Positions 37,601-51,700 of a stretch of 64,000 nt of DNA are shown here, piece after piece. How positions within the stretch are numbered: position 1 is the stretch's first letter; each line of letters opens with the position of its first letter. The notes beneath the pieces are model-generated. The model was given only the letters and a program-made list of their open reading frames with translations, searched no databases and was not told the origin of the DNA. A program made the position numbers and the translations under genes. The stretch comes from Liolophura sinensis (taxonomy: Eukaryota > Mollusca > Polyplacophora > Chitonida > Chitonidae). Location of the stretch: the NCBI RefSeq assembly GCF_032854445.1, contig NC_088300.1, forward strand, positions 50,275,682-50,339,681. Direction: 5' to 3'.

Positions 37601-38611
37601 CAACACTCGCAAAAAACCTCACAAAGTGGTCGTTATCCATCACAATCCAGTCCATACATCTTAATTCTATACCGGACAGCTGAAGAGAGATATAGTGACA
37701 AAGTGAAGGTAGAAGTAAGATGCAGTATGTGGTAGATTGAATTGTTGGAGATGACTATATGTTTTTTTTTTCAATATATCAAAGCATATTAAGATTCCAG
37801 TCGCCTTTGTTTTAAAATCATCTGTCATATCGTGAGTAGTCATCTGTCATCATGTAGAGCTATTTCATTGTTTATTTATGCATATGTTTGTTTGTCAAAA
37901 GTAAATATATAGTTTACATATTGTATCTAATTTTGATTTCAGTACGTACTCATGATCAATACACCTTAAAAAATTGTGTACCATGTTAATGTAACACCGT
38001 ATGTTATTAACCGCATTGACGTTTTGTGTACAAAGTTTACATTCTAACTTTTGAAGAAAATGGTATTGTTAATAACTGCTATTAACAGGCCAATAGTTCA
38101 CCTGTCACGTATCTCGTGTGGTTCCCGCAAGCTCTTTTTAGATTGGAAGGGGGTTAATAAGGTGGTGGGGGAGTTGGGGGAATTGAAAGCCGTTTAGACA
38201 TTTACGTTTTCAGTTCTGCTGTACTAAAGTTCTATTCATTTTTTCATCTAAATGTTTACTGCTGCAAAAAGTATATCCGCCTACACTTTATTAATATCTC
38301 GACACGGTTACTTTCGTGTAGTCTCTGAGGCGTGAAACTATTCTTCGGTCAAAAGGTCTCGAATGTGATCTAGAAAAGAGTACAATGCGCGTAAAGTCAG
38401 GGATACGCACCTTCGTCAAGTACATGTTGACGCTCAGGTAATAAAGCTACTACGGGCTCACCATTTTCGTCAAATCGGTCGGCCACCGCGTAAGTAACAG
38501 GTCACTGAGTAGGCCTACTATTTTACAGACTAATTAAGTAAATTAATAATTTATACAAGGAAAGCCCAGTTAGCGGATATAAGATTGGTAGATGTATAGA
38601 AAATGGAAAGC

Positions 38612-38690
38612 GGGCTTGGCAGTTCAGTTGATAGAGCGGTAGACACGTATCCTAAGCCGTGGGTTCAAGGCTGGAAATTAGGTATATTTT
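38612..38690 (+). repeat. tRNA-like SINE head or tRNA pseudogene
   Basis: GGCAGTTCAGTTGATAGAGC resembles a pol III box A, and CGTGGGTTCAAGGCTGG about 40 bp on resembles box B. The spacing is tRNA-like, but the stems do not pair well, so I call it a SINE head or pseudogene, not a working tRNA. Confidence 0.45.
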
Positions 38691-39024
38691 GATGTATGAA
38701 ATGATGATGAGGGAGGTTCATCCCTTTCCTTACACTCTTGATTTATGTATAGGGGTAATCCGTTACCGAGTCAGCGAGCACTCTATAATGGTTTTGAATT
38801 CGATAATAGCGAATTGCCAAATAATGTGAGAGTGCAGAGCAATGGCTGGGGTGTGTCTAGACGGGTATCGTCTCCCCACAGGATGTTCTCTTTACAGATA
38901 GCGACAGACGGATTATCCTCTACGGGAAGTTGAGTTTGATTCACAGAACAGTTTCTATGTGTAGGCCCATGTTTATATGTATGGGTGTAAGTACGCGTGT
39001 ATACGTGTGTGAATTTATGTAAGT

Positions 39025-39085
39025 ATATACGTGAGGTTTCCCCGGGCTCTGTCCGGTTTCCTCCCACCATAATGCATTGATGCAT
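39025..39085 (+). repeat. SINE central fragment
   Basis: GGTTTCCCCGGGCTCTGTCC then GGTTTCCTCCCACCATAATG; the rest of the element is missing. Confidence 0.8.
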
Positions 39086-39227
39086 TCTCAAATGATGATG
39101 GCAATTGCTTTCGAAACATTGACTAGACTAAAATAATTTAAACAATGACACCTTGTAGTAGTAAGGTCATACGTGACCATGTGAAGTGCTATTCACTATA
39201 TTTAAGTGTATGGACTTTCCATTTCCA

Positions 39228-39366
39228 GCGGAACCTGCGGATGGTCGTGGGTTTCCACCGGGCTGTGCCCGGTTTCCTACCACCATAATGCTATCCATAA
39301 TGCTGTATAAGTGAAGTGTTCTTGAGTACGGTGTAAAACACCAATCAAATAAATAAATAAATAAAT
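39228..39366 (+). repeat. SINE, 3' half
   Basis: AACCTGCGGATGGTCGTGGG, GGTTTCCTACCACCATAATG, a short internal duplication (CCATAATGCT twice), GTTCTTGAGTACGGTGTAAA and the AAATAAATAAAT tail. Confidence 0.88.
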
Positions 39367-39593
39367 GTAAGTATGTATGCATGCTCGAACTTTTACGTCG
39401 CACGTCAATTTTTCATTAATATGGCCACGAGAAGAACAGGTAATAGTTACCTACATGGACTGAATGAGAGTTTCTTGGTGGGACAGCGATCTTTGTAATC
39501 AAGTAGCATTGTACCATTCATATACCTACCATCAGGGTTTTGTTGTTGAGAACTCCATACTTGTGTTCCAATTATTCTAAGCTACAACATTCT

Positions 39594-39688
39594 ATGCCCG
39601 GTTTTCTCTCACCATAATGCTGGCCGCCGTCGTACAAGTGAAATATTCTTGAGCACGGCGTAAAACATCAATCAAATAAATAAATGAA
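39594..39688 (+). repeat. SINE 3' fragment
   Basis: GCCCGGTTTTCTCTCACCAT, GCTGGCCGCCGTCGTACAAG, ATATTCTTGAGCACGGCGTA and AAACATCAATCAAATAAATA. Third SINE piece within 700 bp, so this is a local insertion cluster. Confidence 0.88.
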
Positions 39689-40124
39689 CTACCACATTTG
39701 CCTACATGTGCAGCTATATAAGCGCCAGGGAAAGGTCATGACACAGGAGTGGTCAGACGACAGTGTTGAGATGCATTGTCTGCCACGGACATTCATTCTT
39801 GACCAGGCCAACACGGCTCATCGACACATGTATAAGTGCCTAAACAACATTCAAGCGTATAGGCGGGACTTTCGATAAGTTGGTCGAGCTGACCTCCATT
39901 GATTCAATTCTCATGAAGATCGCGTGAATGGATGTAGAGCCTATTTCAAATGTCCTTAAGTCAACTGGAGGTTACTGAATTCTCAACTTTTGGTATGTAC
40001 ATATCTTATACCTATACTGATATGACACTGAACATGTAAATGAATCGAAATGCCTTCTTACAAAATAGGCGTATATTCAACCCCTTGAAATAGCATTTGT
40101 TTTCGAGGCATGTCGAGGACTACA

Positions 40125-40276
40125 CGTTCCGATCGTACCGCCCAGCTTCGCGGTCATATAGACTTCCATGCTGACAATTTCACTTAAAAAAAAAAACCCT
40201 GCCTGACGATGAATAAAAAAAATTGTTCACGTGGAAGTCTATATGACCGAAGCTGGGTCTTATGGTAGGGACGTCC
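40125..40276. mobile_element. Foldback MITE
   Basis: Two arms of about 53 bp in inverted orientation: CCCAGCTTCGCGGTCATATA then GACTTCCATGCTGACAAT on the left, and ATTGTTCACGTGGAAGTCTA then TATGACCGAAGCTGGG on the right, around an A-rich middle of about 45 bp. The ends are ACGTTCC and GGGACGT. No coding capacity; likely non-autonomous DNA transposon. Confidence 0.75.
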
Positions 40277-40871
40277 AGCTTAGCTTTGGGCTAAAGTAGT
40301 TGTATTGTTAGTTGTATTAAGTACTTTTTCGGTGACCTTTCAGTGTAAACTGTCTTGACCTTGACGAATATGCGTTATGGGTCGCTCGTCTACGCCGAAC
40401 TACTGTCGACACGCCCACCTGCGTCTTTACGGTGGTTTAATCCGGGCTGTGACCAGTTTGTCAATGGATAAACCCGACTGTCGTCAGATAATCGAAAAGA
40501 CTTGAGCATACGATATAGCATCAGCCTAATTGATAACTAAACAAAATAGATGACAAAAGATATAAATAAATGCCATATATATATATATATGCCTAATTAT
40601 CTCTACGCATCATCGTTCTGTCGAACTAGTAATTGGAAGGAGAAGTGTAGATCGATATCTGGCTAAGCACGTGCATTTGCCTGCCGCTAGAAACCGCCTG
40701 TCTGGAAGTTCGTCACAGTTCACAGCCCTTGGGCGCTAATTTAACGTATTTCTGTCTTTGCTTATACTCACATAGATATGTTTTGTTTTGCCATTTACAG
40801 GAAAAAGATCAGTTAGACGGTCACGATCCAGCCATACTCTTTTATAATAGTGCTTTACAAAATTGGAAACC

Positions 40872-40923
40872 ATGGATTATTGCATAGTGGGCGTTTTGGT
40901 CCTTATATGCTCACAACTAACAG
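40872..40923 (+). CDS. FRRS1: FRRS1 exon 1: signal peptide, GC donor
   Basis: ATG in a strong context (AAACCATGG) begins MDYCIVGVLVLICSQLT, a compact signal peptide. It ends ACAG|GCAAGT, a GC-type donor with otherwise perfect consensus, phase 1. An in-frame TTG nine bases upstream is not needed. A TTTACAG acceptor at 40800 suggests a noncoding exon before it. Confidence 0.85.
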
Positions 40924-43900
40924 GCAAGTACCTGACTGTTGCTCCTCTACTAACCATATGTCCACAGCGGATTTTCCACGTCCATATATACCTATTTGTT
41001 GTTTCTTGTTGCAGATTCGAAATCAAGAATTCCAAAGGCTGTAACCCTAGATAACTGTAAAAGTGCATCAGTAGACAGGTTCTTTAGGGGTTTCAAAACA
41101 TTGTCTTATTATTAAGATATTGATGTTATTCATCCGTTATGGTAACGGATGATCAGCAGGCCCACAAGTTAGCACACAGTGCTTTTATCCTATATCGCCT
41201 GAGATGTGATCCTAGTCATTTTCGACATAACCATTTCCGCTTATACTTGCTCTCCATCTTCGTACGTAGTATATAAGGTTCCTTATAAAGTTCAAGCAGA
41301 GTGGCACTGTAACTGTTTGATTATTCTGTTATTCATGAAAACATGTGCTCTGGAGAAAATATTTAATATACATATATATAGTACTGGTACTTAATAAACG
41401 TTTAAGGGGCATGGACACGACTGATGTGCTATAGTTACTTTATGTCACTTGTGTGTCGATTTCATCCCACAATGCACAAAGCAGAGGCATCAGATGACTC
41501 GACTGTGACGTCAGTCTCAACTTTTTGACAAATAAACCGAACACAGTATGCTGTGTTTATTACCGAAGACCCTGATGTTGAACACATGGATTTTGAATGA
41601 CGTAAAAACAAACATCTCATACCAAAAAGATCGCGAGGCCAAAGAAAAGGTAAATAACCACAATTTATGTTGAAACAGGGCTCGTAGTCTAGAAAGAAAC
41701 GATTCTAAATTGTCATAGAGAATAGCACATGTGTTATAGGCAAAATGACTCCTCACAAGGCGACGTTAAAAAAAATAGATGCCTAAGAAAAGAGGACATT
41801 ATCAGAAGGACAGAAAGTACACGTTCTCACGCCAGTGTCTATTGACAAAAGTACATCACGTATGTCTCGGATCACCCTTAGCTGACCCCGATGGAGTTTA
41901 TACAGTATATCCGTGAATAACGGAAACTAAACGTGTCCACTAGGAGGTTAAAGTATACCGTTTGCCGTTAACCGTGGTTTTCACGCTGGCCTGTTAGAAG
42001 ATGTTAATGATGACTTCAAGATTTTTAAGGATGACAGAAGGCCACAACCTCTGTTCATAGCAAACAGCTGGCTACAGAAAATGATGTCAAAAGAGGCCTG
42101 AAGACTTTTGATAATGAAAACATTACCATAGAATACGTGAACTTTCTGCACTGTAAGTCGTCTGTAATCAAACTTGATGTTATTTGCGTGTTTAGGGAGC
42201 AATTAACAGCGAAAATATTTTCAAACCATTGAAGGATAAAACTATATTTGTTTGTGCCGGCTAGAGTTTTTAAATTTTATCTAGTAATGGCTCTTTATTT
42301 GCTGTATGTATATATATGTTGCAAGTATAAACTAACTTATATTGCTATGATTACGCTAAACTGATGTTCGATTTTCTCTTTGCAGTTGTACAATCATTTT
42401 CAACAGGAGCTCCGATTTCGACTTGTCTAACAATGTTTCCCAAACACAAGGGCACTGAGAAAATGGTCTCCCCCAGTCCCTTCGCCATTAGATTATCTTC
42501 ACAAACTTATAGGCCTTCACAAGAGATTACCGGTAAGATGAGCAAAATTTCACTAATTATTACAACATAACGCATGTGGAAGAGGTGACTGGTTTTATAC
42601 ACTGATGAATCATGTTGACCTCTCATACCGTGTTAATTATGGAGAATCATCTGGTCAAATCATCTGGAAAATGAAAACCTCAGGGCATAAAATTTTGTAT
42701 GTTTCAGTATTTATCGAGGGCAGTGGCGAAAAGATATTTAGAGGTCTTCAGATCCGTGCGCATCGTGTGAAGGGGGACACCGAGATCATCATGGGCACTT
42801 TCACCAACTTTCCTGACAAATTCTTACAACCTCTTAGTTGTTTCGGTGGACTAAATGTATGTTCTACTGATTTCCGTAAAGTATTCCACTCTATACCATG
42901 AACACTATGAGAATGGAATTATATCAAATTATTATAATTATTGTATTAGGATATCGTATTGTTCAAACATCGATGTACTGAATAAAGACACCGTGTTACT
43001 AGAAAGGGTGATAGGCTTTAGTGTTTTAGCATACATCTTGAAAGGTTATATGGCACTTGTGTCATTTTTTCAACAGTTTTGTGTTTCCCTTACCAGAATA
43101 TGTTGACCCATAAAAATAATGCCATGAAACGCAACGTGACCTTGACCTGGAAAGCCCCGGATGTTCCTGTAGGAGACCTCGTCTTCACGTAAGTTTCAGA
43201 CATGATTTTTTTCCGCTTTTTAGCGGAATTCCGCTTTTTCTTTGTTCAGTTTCGATTAATTTACCTGTTTTCCGCAGATTTTTCTAGCTTCCGGGGCCTA
43301 GGCGGCCCCTGGACCCCGGCCTTTTTGGGCTATGATAGTAAATTTCAGCTATTTTCTTGGTTCACCACAATCATGTCTGAAGTTTACTACACACTATGCA
43401 TGAGTCCGTTTCACGTTGTTCACACAACAACGATGTGATAAAAGACCAATTCTGAAAACAGCCCCCTTTTTCAACCGCTTCGCCATAAACAATGGGTGAG
43501 TATTGTAATATAAGTTTGTTTTCAGTCCTGTCTTGAAAACATTCAGACAGTTGAATGAATGGGTATCGTAAGAGTTAATGTAGGTATTTGGATGAAAGAG
43601 ATATGTGAAAGGCAAGTGGTCTTTAGGGCATGGAAAACTATCTTCTGTCCAAGGATGGGATTGCACCCACGTATCGAACGAGCAAGCTGCGGCACTATAG
43701 TAACGAAACCAATACTTGCTTGTTGCAGGACCACAATTGTAGCTTCCTTTAATGAATTTTGGGGCGATCAGAAATCTGTCATTATGAAAGATCCTTCCGG
43801 AACCGTCGACCTTGGAAACTTGGAGCAGGTGAGATTCCAACCATGTTCACAGGCAATAGATGCATTTTATATGGAACTGATTGGATGTCGAAATGGTTAC

Positions 43901-45674
43901 ACCCTATGCCGTGTTAAACATACCTGACAGAGTTTACCTGCAAATTATGTGACGTCACCAAGCCATCTTAACAGCAGTTCTATACACTCTGTACTCTACA
44001 CTCTGTACTCTACACCCTGTGCTCTACACTCTGTAATGTTAAACCCAACATTTTGACAGTCCATGGTGAAGGAGAGAAAGCAGTTATAGTGTTCACAATT
44101 TCTAAAATGTTAGAAATTTGACAACACTTTTACAGAATGTTATAATCTAACTCTACACTATGTCAGATTAAAACTTCTGAATTATGAGTGTTACAACTTT
44201 TGCATTCTAACATTACGTTGCAACGTGCTCACAATCATTACGCCATGTACGATTTTAACATGTTTGCACTAATATTTCACAGCATTCAACATGCCAGTAT
44301 CGTGTTAACACTTAGAAACTGTTGAGATTTTATCATTTGCATTTTAAGAGTGTAAAGGTGTACCATACCAAAGAGTATATCGCATACGCTGTTCTTATCC
44401 CAGACATTATACAGTATATTTATATACGACCTAAAAGTGGAATTCTGGAAAATCGTTTTTCTTGGTATAACCCGGTGATCCGCGATGTATAGATGAAAGT
44501 GTCTTAATTATGTTTTTTATAGCCTGTTTTGTTCAGTTCATGACTCAAACAGCTTCCTCCTTTTGACCAGATACATAATGTTAATCCGGAAATAGACTTC
44601 GATGGTACTTGTGGACAGACCAGAGGTTGTTTTCTGTTCCCAAGACATTGTATGGGTGACGACTGCCTAGCTGCCGTATCATTCCACACCCAAGACGGTC
44701 ATGTTCACTTTGAGATGATGGGCAAGGCGGAAGGGTGGGTTTCCTTGGGATTCTCTCACGACAAGCTTATGGTAAGTTTTTCCTTGGGATGGGATGGAGA
44801 TGATCTTTTAGAAAGGGTATAATCTTCTGTATTCGTCTCGAGAATGTATGATATTGCAGTAATTATAAATAGTTCAATGACATAGCTTGGTTATTATTAA
44901 AACTGACCTCGTCCAGTGATCTATAATGTATACTGCCGCGAAACTTCAGGCCGGCTACTTACTGTTGGTTTGACCCCGAAAACTGAACACTTCCTGAGCT
45001 AATTCCTTCCCTTGACCTGACGATGGTGTTGAAGCGAAATTGTATACTCATCAGGTAACGCAAGATTTTAGTGTTATATCTCATCCTTCTTTTCTGTACA
45101 AGACGAATTGGGGATTATGTGTGTGTTCACCAAAGTTTTTAACTGTTTAGGAAGATATATATGTTAGCCTTTAGTGATTTGGATATAAGTTAGGACACAT
45201 TGTCCTAAGCATAAATATGCGTTTTGAGCTTTATCAAGAAAGAGACACACATAGAACACGGGCGTTAACCGAATTCAAACCTAAATCAAGTGACCCATGG
45301 GCATGGGTAGGATTTTAAACCCAGCGACGGCCGTCATTTTCCCCTCCAAAACTGCATCGTTATAGACAACGTGAAGAACAGGAAGTAACGCGTCAAAATT
45401 CTTGAATATGCACCCAAGTCTTCCATGTGAGTCTCACAGGTTTTAGGGGGCCTCCGTGGCTCAGTTGGTTAACACGCTAGCACAGCTTAATGCGGTCGTT
45501 GTGAGCTCAAGTGCAGCTCATGCTAGCTTCGTCTCCAGTCGCACGTGGAGAGATCTGCCTGCAACCTGCGGATGGTCGTTGGTTTCTCCCACCTCCGGGC
45601 TCTGCCCGCTTTCTTCCCACCATAATGCTGGCCGCCGTCGTATATTATGAGGACCGCGTAAAACGCCAATCAGC

Positions 45675-45705
<31 letters not shown>

Positions 45706-48700
45706 ATTAACATTTGACTTTATTTTTGATGTAGGGTGATGACGAGACTCTGAGTTGTACAGCCCAGGACTCGAGAGTCACGGTACAGAGAGGGTATAAC
45801 CCGGCTCTGCACAATGATAGACAGTATACGGTAAGTCGTGGCGAGTTCTGGTTTTTTGCTCAAGTTTTTGTGCCCAAGTTTTTGTGCCCAGATTAGAAAT
45901 TAGTAACGACAGACGTGTTTTCTGTGAAAACAAAATACTTTTTGATGGTAGTTTCTGTTCCACATAACCTCTATGTATGTTAAGAAATGTTGTAATGATC
46001 GGCTGTATATTTTTGTACAGGCTGGGATAGTCAACATGACCACAGTACAGAAGGACGGCTATATTTACTGTCGGTTCTCTCGGCCAATCGTCATGTCCGA
46101 CTTAGTGTCTGTCAATTATACTTCCGACCCGCCCACACCAATAAACCACTCTTTTGACTTCTCCGAAGACTGGTACCTTTTCCTTGGCTGGGGATACACT
46201 TACGTCGGTATGTATGGAGGCTCAATGTGATCGTATTATCTTTATTATTTTGGAGGATTTGTTGGCGAGCAAATATAACATTTTGAATAAGAGACTGATG
46301 GCACAAGTTTCAGTAATCTGTTTTCCCTGATAAGGCCCGGTGTAACTTTCATAACGCCGCATTTTTCTGAGTTTCCAGGAAGGATTGTAAGACTTCTGAT
46401 TTGAATGAGTACGTTGACTGTGCTTTTCATTCTACTTGTTATACTTGAAAACTAATAACATATTCCAATTTTGGTTTCTGTTTTCTACTTTATTACTTTT
46501 ACCGTATCTGAACCATGTTATTTACTGCTGTGGGTTATCCGAGTGTTCAGATTTTGAGGTAGCTTATACCATCATTGTGTGTTAGCCTCTTGTGAGAAAT
46601 CGTTCATAGATTTGCAGATATGTCAGTAACGCCAGCTGCCGTCGAACGTTGTAAACATTTGATTGATTGATTAATTGATTGATTGATTGATTCACGACTT
46701 AATGAAGTTTTCACTTATACGCTGGTGGTCACTTTCTGTACAAATCGGAAACCGGATTACGAAGAGAAATCGACCGAACTTTGGCAAGTTACTGACAGTT
46801 TTCCCACTTGTGACGTACAGATTTGCACTGCATATTGGTGCATTAAAAACGAGAGAAGGGAGAAAATATGAAGGGGTAAATGTAGATTTCAAAGGGTCTT
46901 ATATCAAGGCTTGATATATTGTACTTGAACAGATACTGACGTGATGGGTAAGCACACAGAACTGCCTGTGGTGACAGAAAACAAAGTCAGTTTATCCTCC
47001 ACAGTGGTGTACCGGGGCAGCGTTATGTCTACTTGGCTACAAGCTCACGGTAAGCATCAGGGCCACCTGAAAGGGAAACAAACTGGACGTCACGGTAATG
47101 TTAATTTTCTGTATGACGCCATTCCTTGATGCCTCAATCTTTTGTTATTTTCTTATCGACAGCTTGTATTCTAAGATGGTACACGCTTTGAATACTGATT
47201 TCACTCAGTCGCCTAGAACATACCTTGCGTCTTTCTTAGTTCTTTTGTTGTTTGTGTTATACGTCGTTTTTGGAATTGGTCTTGCGATTATTTACCTAAA
47301 ACGTCCTCATTGGTTGATGGCTGGTATGCGAATGTCTCTCCACTCCATGAAGAGAGTCGTTCCTCTATCCGCTTACTGATTGGGCAAAACCAGTTTGTTT
47401 CTTATTTTTGACCGGTTCTTATTGACATTTCTGAACTCAAGACCGGCATACATTAATTTTTCACATTGATGAAACACAATAAATATCGATCCCCATAAGC
47501 AATGTCGATCACGTCATGCAGGTCGGTATCTTCATGGTTTCGAAAATGTATCTACCACCTAGATTTGTTGATCTGATTAACCAGACATCTTTATTACTGT
47601 CATGCATCCTAGTTTAAAGTTAAGGTATTATTATAACAATGGGTTTGTCCATACAAAAGGTGCTGAAATTTTACAGAATCACCGAAACCTGAAGTGTCCA
47701 TTCAGTAGGCCTTTGTGTCTATTGTTTGTTGATGAGGATCAAGTACACATTGCACAGGTGTCCATTGCGCCAAGTTCGTGGTGACGGGCACAAGGCCCTC
47801 AAAGTCAAGTGGAATATGGAGTTTGTTATTATTATTATTGTTATTAATATCAAATATAAGCTCTTCTAACCGATTTTGCTCGCCCAGTAACTCCTATCTC
47901 CGTGTTATCATGTCCACCAGGTTGTTTAGCTGTGATCGCCTGGATGCTGCTTGTCGGCATGGGCACAGTCGTCGCTCGTCATTACAGACAGGGCATTGGG
48001 GCTAAAATGGCCTGTGGTCAGAAGAGATGGTTTCAGGTGAGTAAGGGCACATTTTACAACCCATGAGCAATTCTTGACCCAAAGGTGGTGTTGTTCGTCT
48101 ATTAGAATTTCAAAACCCATTCATGAAACTTTATAAAACTCAGTGAAATAACAAATCTCAAATGTTTATTCCCGCTGCAGGATTAAGCACATTAAACGTT
48201 GAAGGAAAACATTTTACTAACACTTGATCTACTTTCCCACGTCAGAATCCATATTTGTCTTGCTTAATTTTTGAAATTTTACACATGGGTTCATTTTCTA
48301 CCCCACCTTCTCCGCCCGGCCACGAGTAGTCCTCATTTTAGGTTATGGTCAGCTTCATCCGTCTCAAGTCAATTTACATTTGGCTGACCAACATCATAAC
48401 TTCTGAGTCAAATTCAATGAAATTCCTTACATGGAATTCCTGGTGTGTGCACAATATCTAGCTTGTTAGATTCTTGTATTCAGTTTTACTACATTATAAT
48501 CTACATTATAATTGTGTCTTTAAGAAGTTTATCTTTATATTCAGTTTCACAGGTTACTTGTTGGCCTGGCCGCTGCTTGCACTGCTGCGAGTTTTATTTT
48601 GATATTCGTCAAAATTGGCGGTTGGAGCAAGGTAAGTGATTAAAACAGTGTCGTGATTACATGTACCAAAGTCTTTACAAATACTGTTAACATAAACGAG

Positions 48701-51700
48701 TGATCAGAACCTTTGTGGACCAAGTGGAAAGTTCTTTGACTTGCTCACCACATATCATTCAAATATAACTTGCTCCCCCACCCCCACCTTAGAATTGTTG
48801 CTCAATCGACTCGATTACATATAGCGGCATTTGCATTGTTTTCTGGGTGTTCAAGTGCTAAAACTGGTCTCTGGGTGATGGTAATGCGTATTTAGGTGTT
48901 ATTGTATTTATGTCGAATATATGGATACCTTTAGACCCTACAACCTACTCTAACCAATCGATGGACACGGCGGATCTTTCTTTCTGTTTGAAGTGATCCA
49001 TGTTTCTCCGGCTCTGGATGATGCCTATACCATACTTACATATCGACATATATTACTGAATATTTTAAAGATGTAGGGCGTGAGAATCCTACCACACCAA
49101 CACTTGTCTGTGTTTCTGATTTTTGCCATTCCCTTCTCGTGGTTCTTTGAAAGTATAACAGAGATCTTTGTCTTTTTTACTGGCTAAGGTAAAGTAGTCG
49201 TCCATATCCTGGAGTGCACATAAGCGTTAAACCAAAAACAGATGTGCCATCTTTAAACATATCAATACGTTTCTCCTTATAAAAACGAAACATCTTTTGT
49301 TGAGCCTACAAAAATGGGTACAACGCCTAAAGTATTGTATTAGATCAAACGTTCCTTTAATTTTAACTCGTCGATCTGCATTCACGCTTTTTCAGACTAC
49401 AGATAGGTTTCGTCATTAAAGGATTGGTCCTTTCACGAGTTGTAGAAGTTTGTTTAGACGCGTAAGTTGTGATGTTTGTTGGTGTATTTTGTGGCGTCAC
49501 TGAGTCAAAAGGAAACGCCCCCGTTACCGCACCACAGCCGAAAGGTTTCAGAAAATTCTGCTTAACTAACCCCAGTGGAAAATTATTTAGTTTAGGCGTA
49601 CGTAAAACCATGTTCTTGTGATTTTTTTGAACATGAAAATAGATGTCTCCATTTTCTTACAAAGCTGGACTAAGGTACAGCTTAATGGCGTTAATGTCAT
49701 AATTTCCTGACGTATCCGTAACTGGCAATTCTCTTAAATATTTACCGAAATTTTCTGCTCTATGAGCCAAGCAGTGTTTTCTTGTTATAGGTTTTCGCGA
49801 ACCACATGGCTCTGTGCACAATGCCCACCTGGAGTTGTGTCACAGTCGTCGTCACTAAGTCTCGTCAACTCCTCGTCGATATTTACTCTCAAGTTCATCG
49901 GTCATCATCGTCCATAAATATAGGTCGTCTTTAGACATAGGCCCACCCATTTCAAAATCAAGTCTAACCTCCAAAAATTCAAAAACATATTTACATTTTC
50001 TAAGCAAAATTTCATAACTTTTTCACTATACCCCGATATAAGATCATAATAGATTGATCCACGACGTGTTTTGTCAAACAGTTTGTAAGTTAATCCAAAC
50101 GCTAATGCTCTGTACCGAGCCTTGTAATCTGATTTCTAGTTGCTGTTACAGGACATTCGTAATTGTATGTTGCCCTAAATAGGCAATAGTATATGAGCCA
50201 TCCGCTGGCATATCATCCAAGCCATCAAAAACAGATTGTTTCTGTCTGGACGTGCCAGCCGGGAAAACTTGTTTCAAGGTTCCATCACATGACAAAGCGT
50301 GGCACTGACAGATATATGGGTTGGGGAGGAGCGTGACACTGACAGATAAATGGGTTGGGGAGGAGCGTGACACTGACAGGTAAATGGGTTGGGGAGGAGC
50401 GTGACACTGACAAATATATGGGTTGGGGAGGAACGTGACACTGACAGATATGGGTTGGGGAAGAGCGTGACACTGACAGATATATGGGTTGGGGAGGAGC
50501 GTGACACTGACAGATATATCGGTTGGGGAGGAGCGTGACACTGACAGATATATCGGTTGGGGAGCAGGGAGTCACGCTTTGAGTTCTTAGAGTAAATCCT
50601 CCAGTTCGTAAGATAAGAAAAGTATCAAACTGGTTGAAGGAGAAGGTGTTCTCCTTGGAATACCGACTGGTTGACCGAGCCACTGGGGGGCATTAATTGC
50701 AGGATGGGTTTCGAGCAAGCCCTGTCAATACACTTGATTGTTTACTTTGAACATCCTCTCCAGCGTACCTAGGTGGTCCAAACGGGCACTTTTGAAATGG
50801 TAAAAACTACTTCCTGCTTTGCCGCCAAGTACTTTTTAAACAAGGCATTGGTCGATCGTTTAATTGACCTTGAGGAGTGTTCACTATGTCCGACTGTCCT
50901 GAACAATGCAAGGCAACGGAACCAAGTTATCTATAACCTCCTCCGTTTCTTACCAACTCCGCCACCCATTTTCTGATCTGATCTGTTTAACTTTCACCAC
51001 CTCAACAAATCCACCTCTCCAAATAGGTAAACAAGACCCCAGCTTCGCCATTTACCAAGATTGGAACATCCACGTTATTGCTGAGATGCGGATATCTGTT
51101 TTCTCCCGTTTCCACATTCCTTAAAATAACACCCGTAACCGTAGTCTGATATTTAGCGTACCCATCGCTCCAGACTGCTGACCGAAGACTGTCCAAAGTT
51201 GTACTCATGTAGTACTCGATCCGGGTCCCGGCGGAAGTGCCGTTCCTTACGACATATGTCAACGAATTTGGGATTTATTTATTTATTTGTTTGATTGGTG
51301 TTTTTCCCCGTACTGAAGAATATTTCACTTATGCGACGGCGGCCAACGTTATGGTGGGAGAAAACCGGGCAGAGCCCGGAAGAAACCACGACCAACCGCA
51401 GGCTGCTGTAGACCTTCCCCCGTACGGCTGGAGGGGAAGCCAGCATGAGCTGGACTTGAATTCAGTGACCGCATTGGTGAGAGGCTCCTGGGTAAGCAGC
51501 TTGGAAGAAAGCATTATTGAATGTCTCCAGGATCATGGAAATTTAATATAGGTTGATGTAATCTCTGAGTATGGTAGCATGAGCTTAACCTCCTTATCAA
51601 GTGTTTATTTGAAATTTGCCGTAATCTTTAATTGTATATATGTAAATTTATTTACATATATACCATTTTCTGTTTTGATTAATATTATTGTGTTCAGGTT

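Larger units (their letters stand above)
33186..38600. other. Non-genic region with repeat fragments
   Basis: No exon or RNA gene recognised. SINE-like fragments lie at about 34583-34635 (minus) and 34690-34920; a dispersed repeat at 34400-34600 recurs at 53200-53400. The sequence 36600-37080 has short open frames only. Confidence 0.4.

Noticed and set aside
38612-38690. Functional tRNA gene
   Set aside because: Box A and B-like motifs are present but the acceptor, D and T stems do not pair convincingly; better read as a SINE head.
39684-39878. 64-aa plus-strand open frame
   Set aside because: Starts in the tail of a SINE fragment, with no homology or exon signals recognised.
43200-43330. 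GC-rich patch in FRRS1 intron 4 as an extra exon
   Set aside because: The exon 4 to exon 5 junction is already in phase without it, and no acceptor/donor pair keeps the frame.
50146-50683. Cys/Pro-rich minus-strand frames in FRRS1 intron 11
   Set aside because: Explained by the 34-bp minisatellite; three overlapping registers are open.
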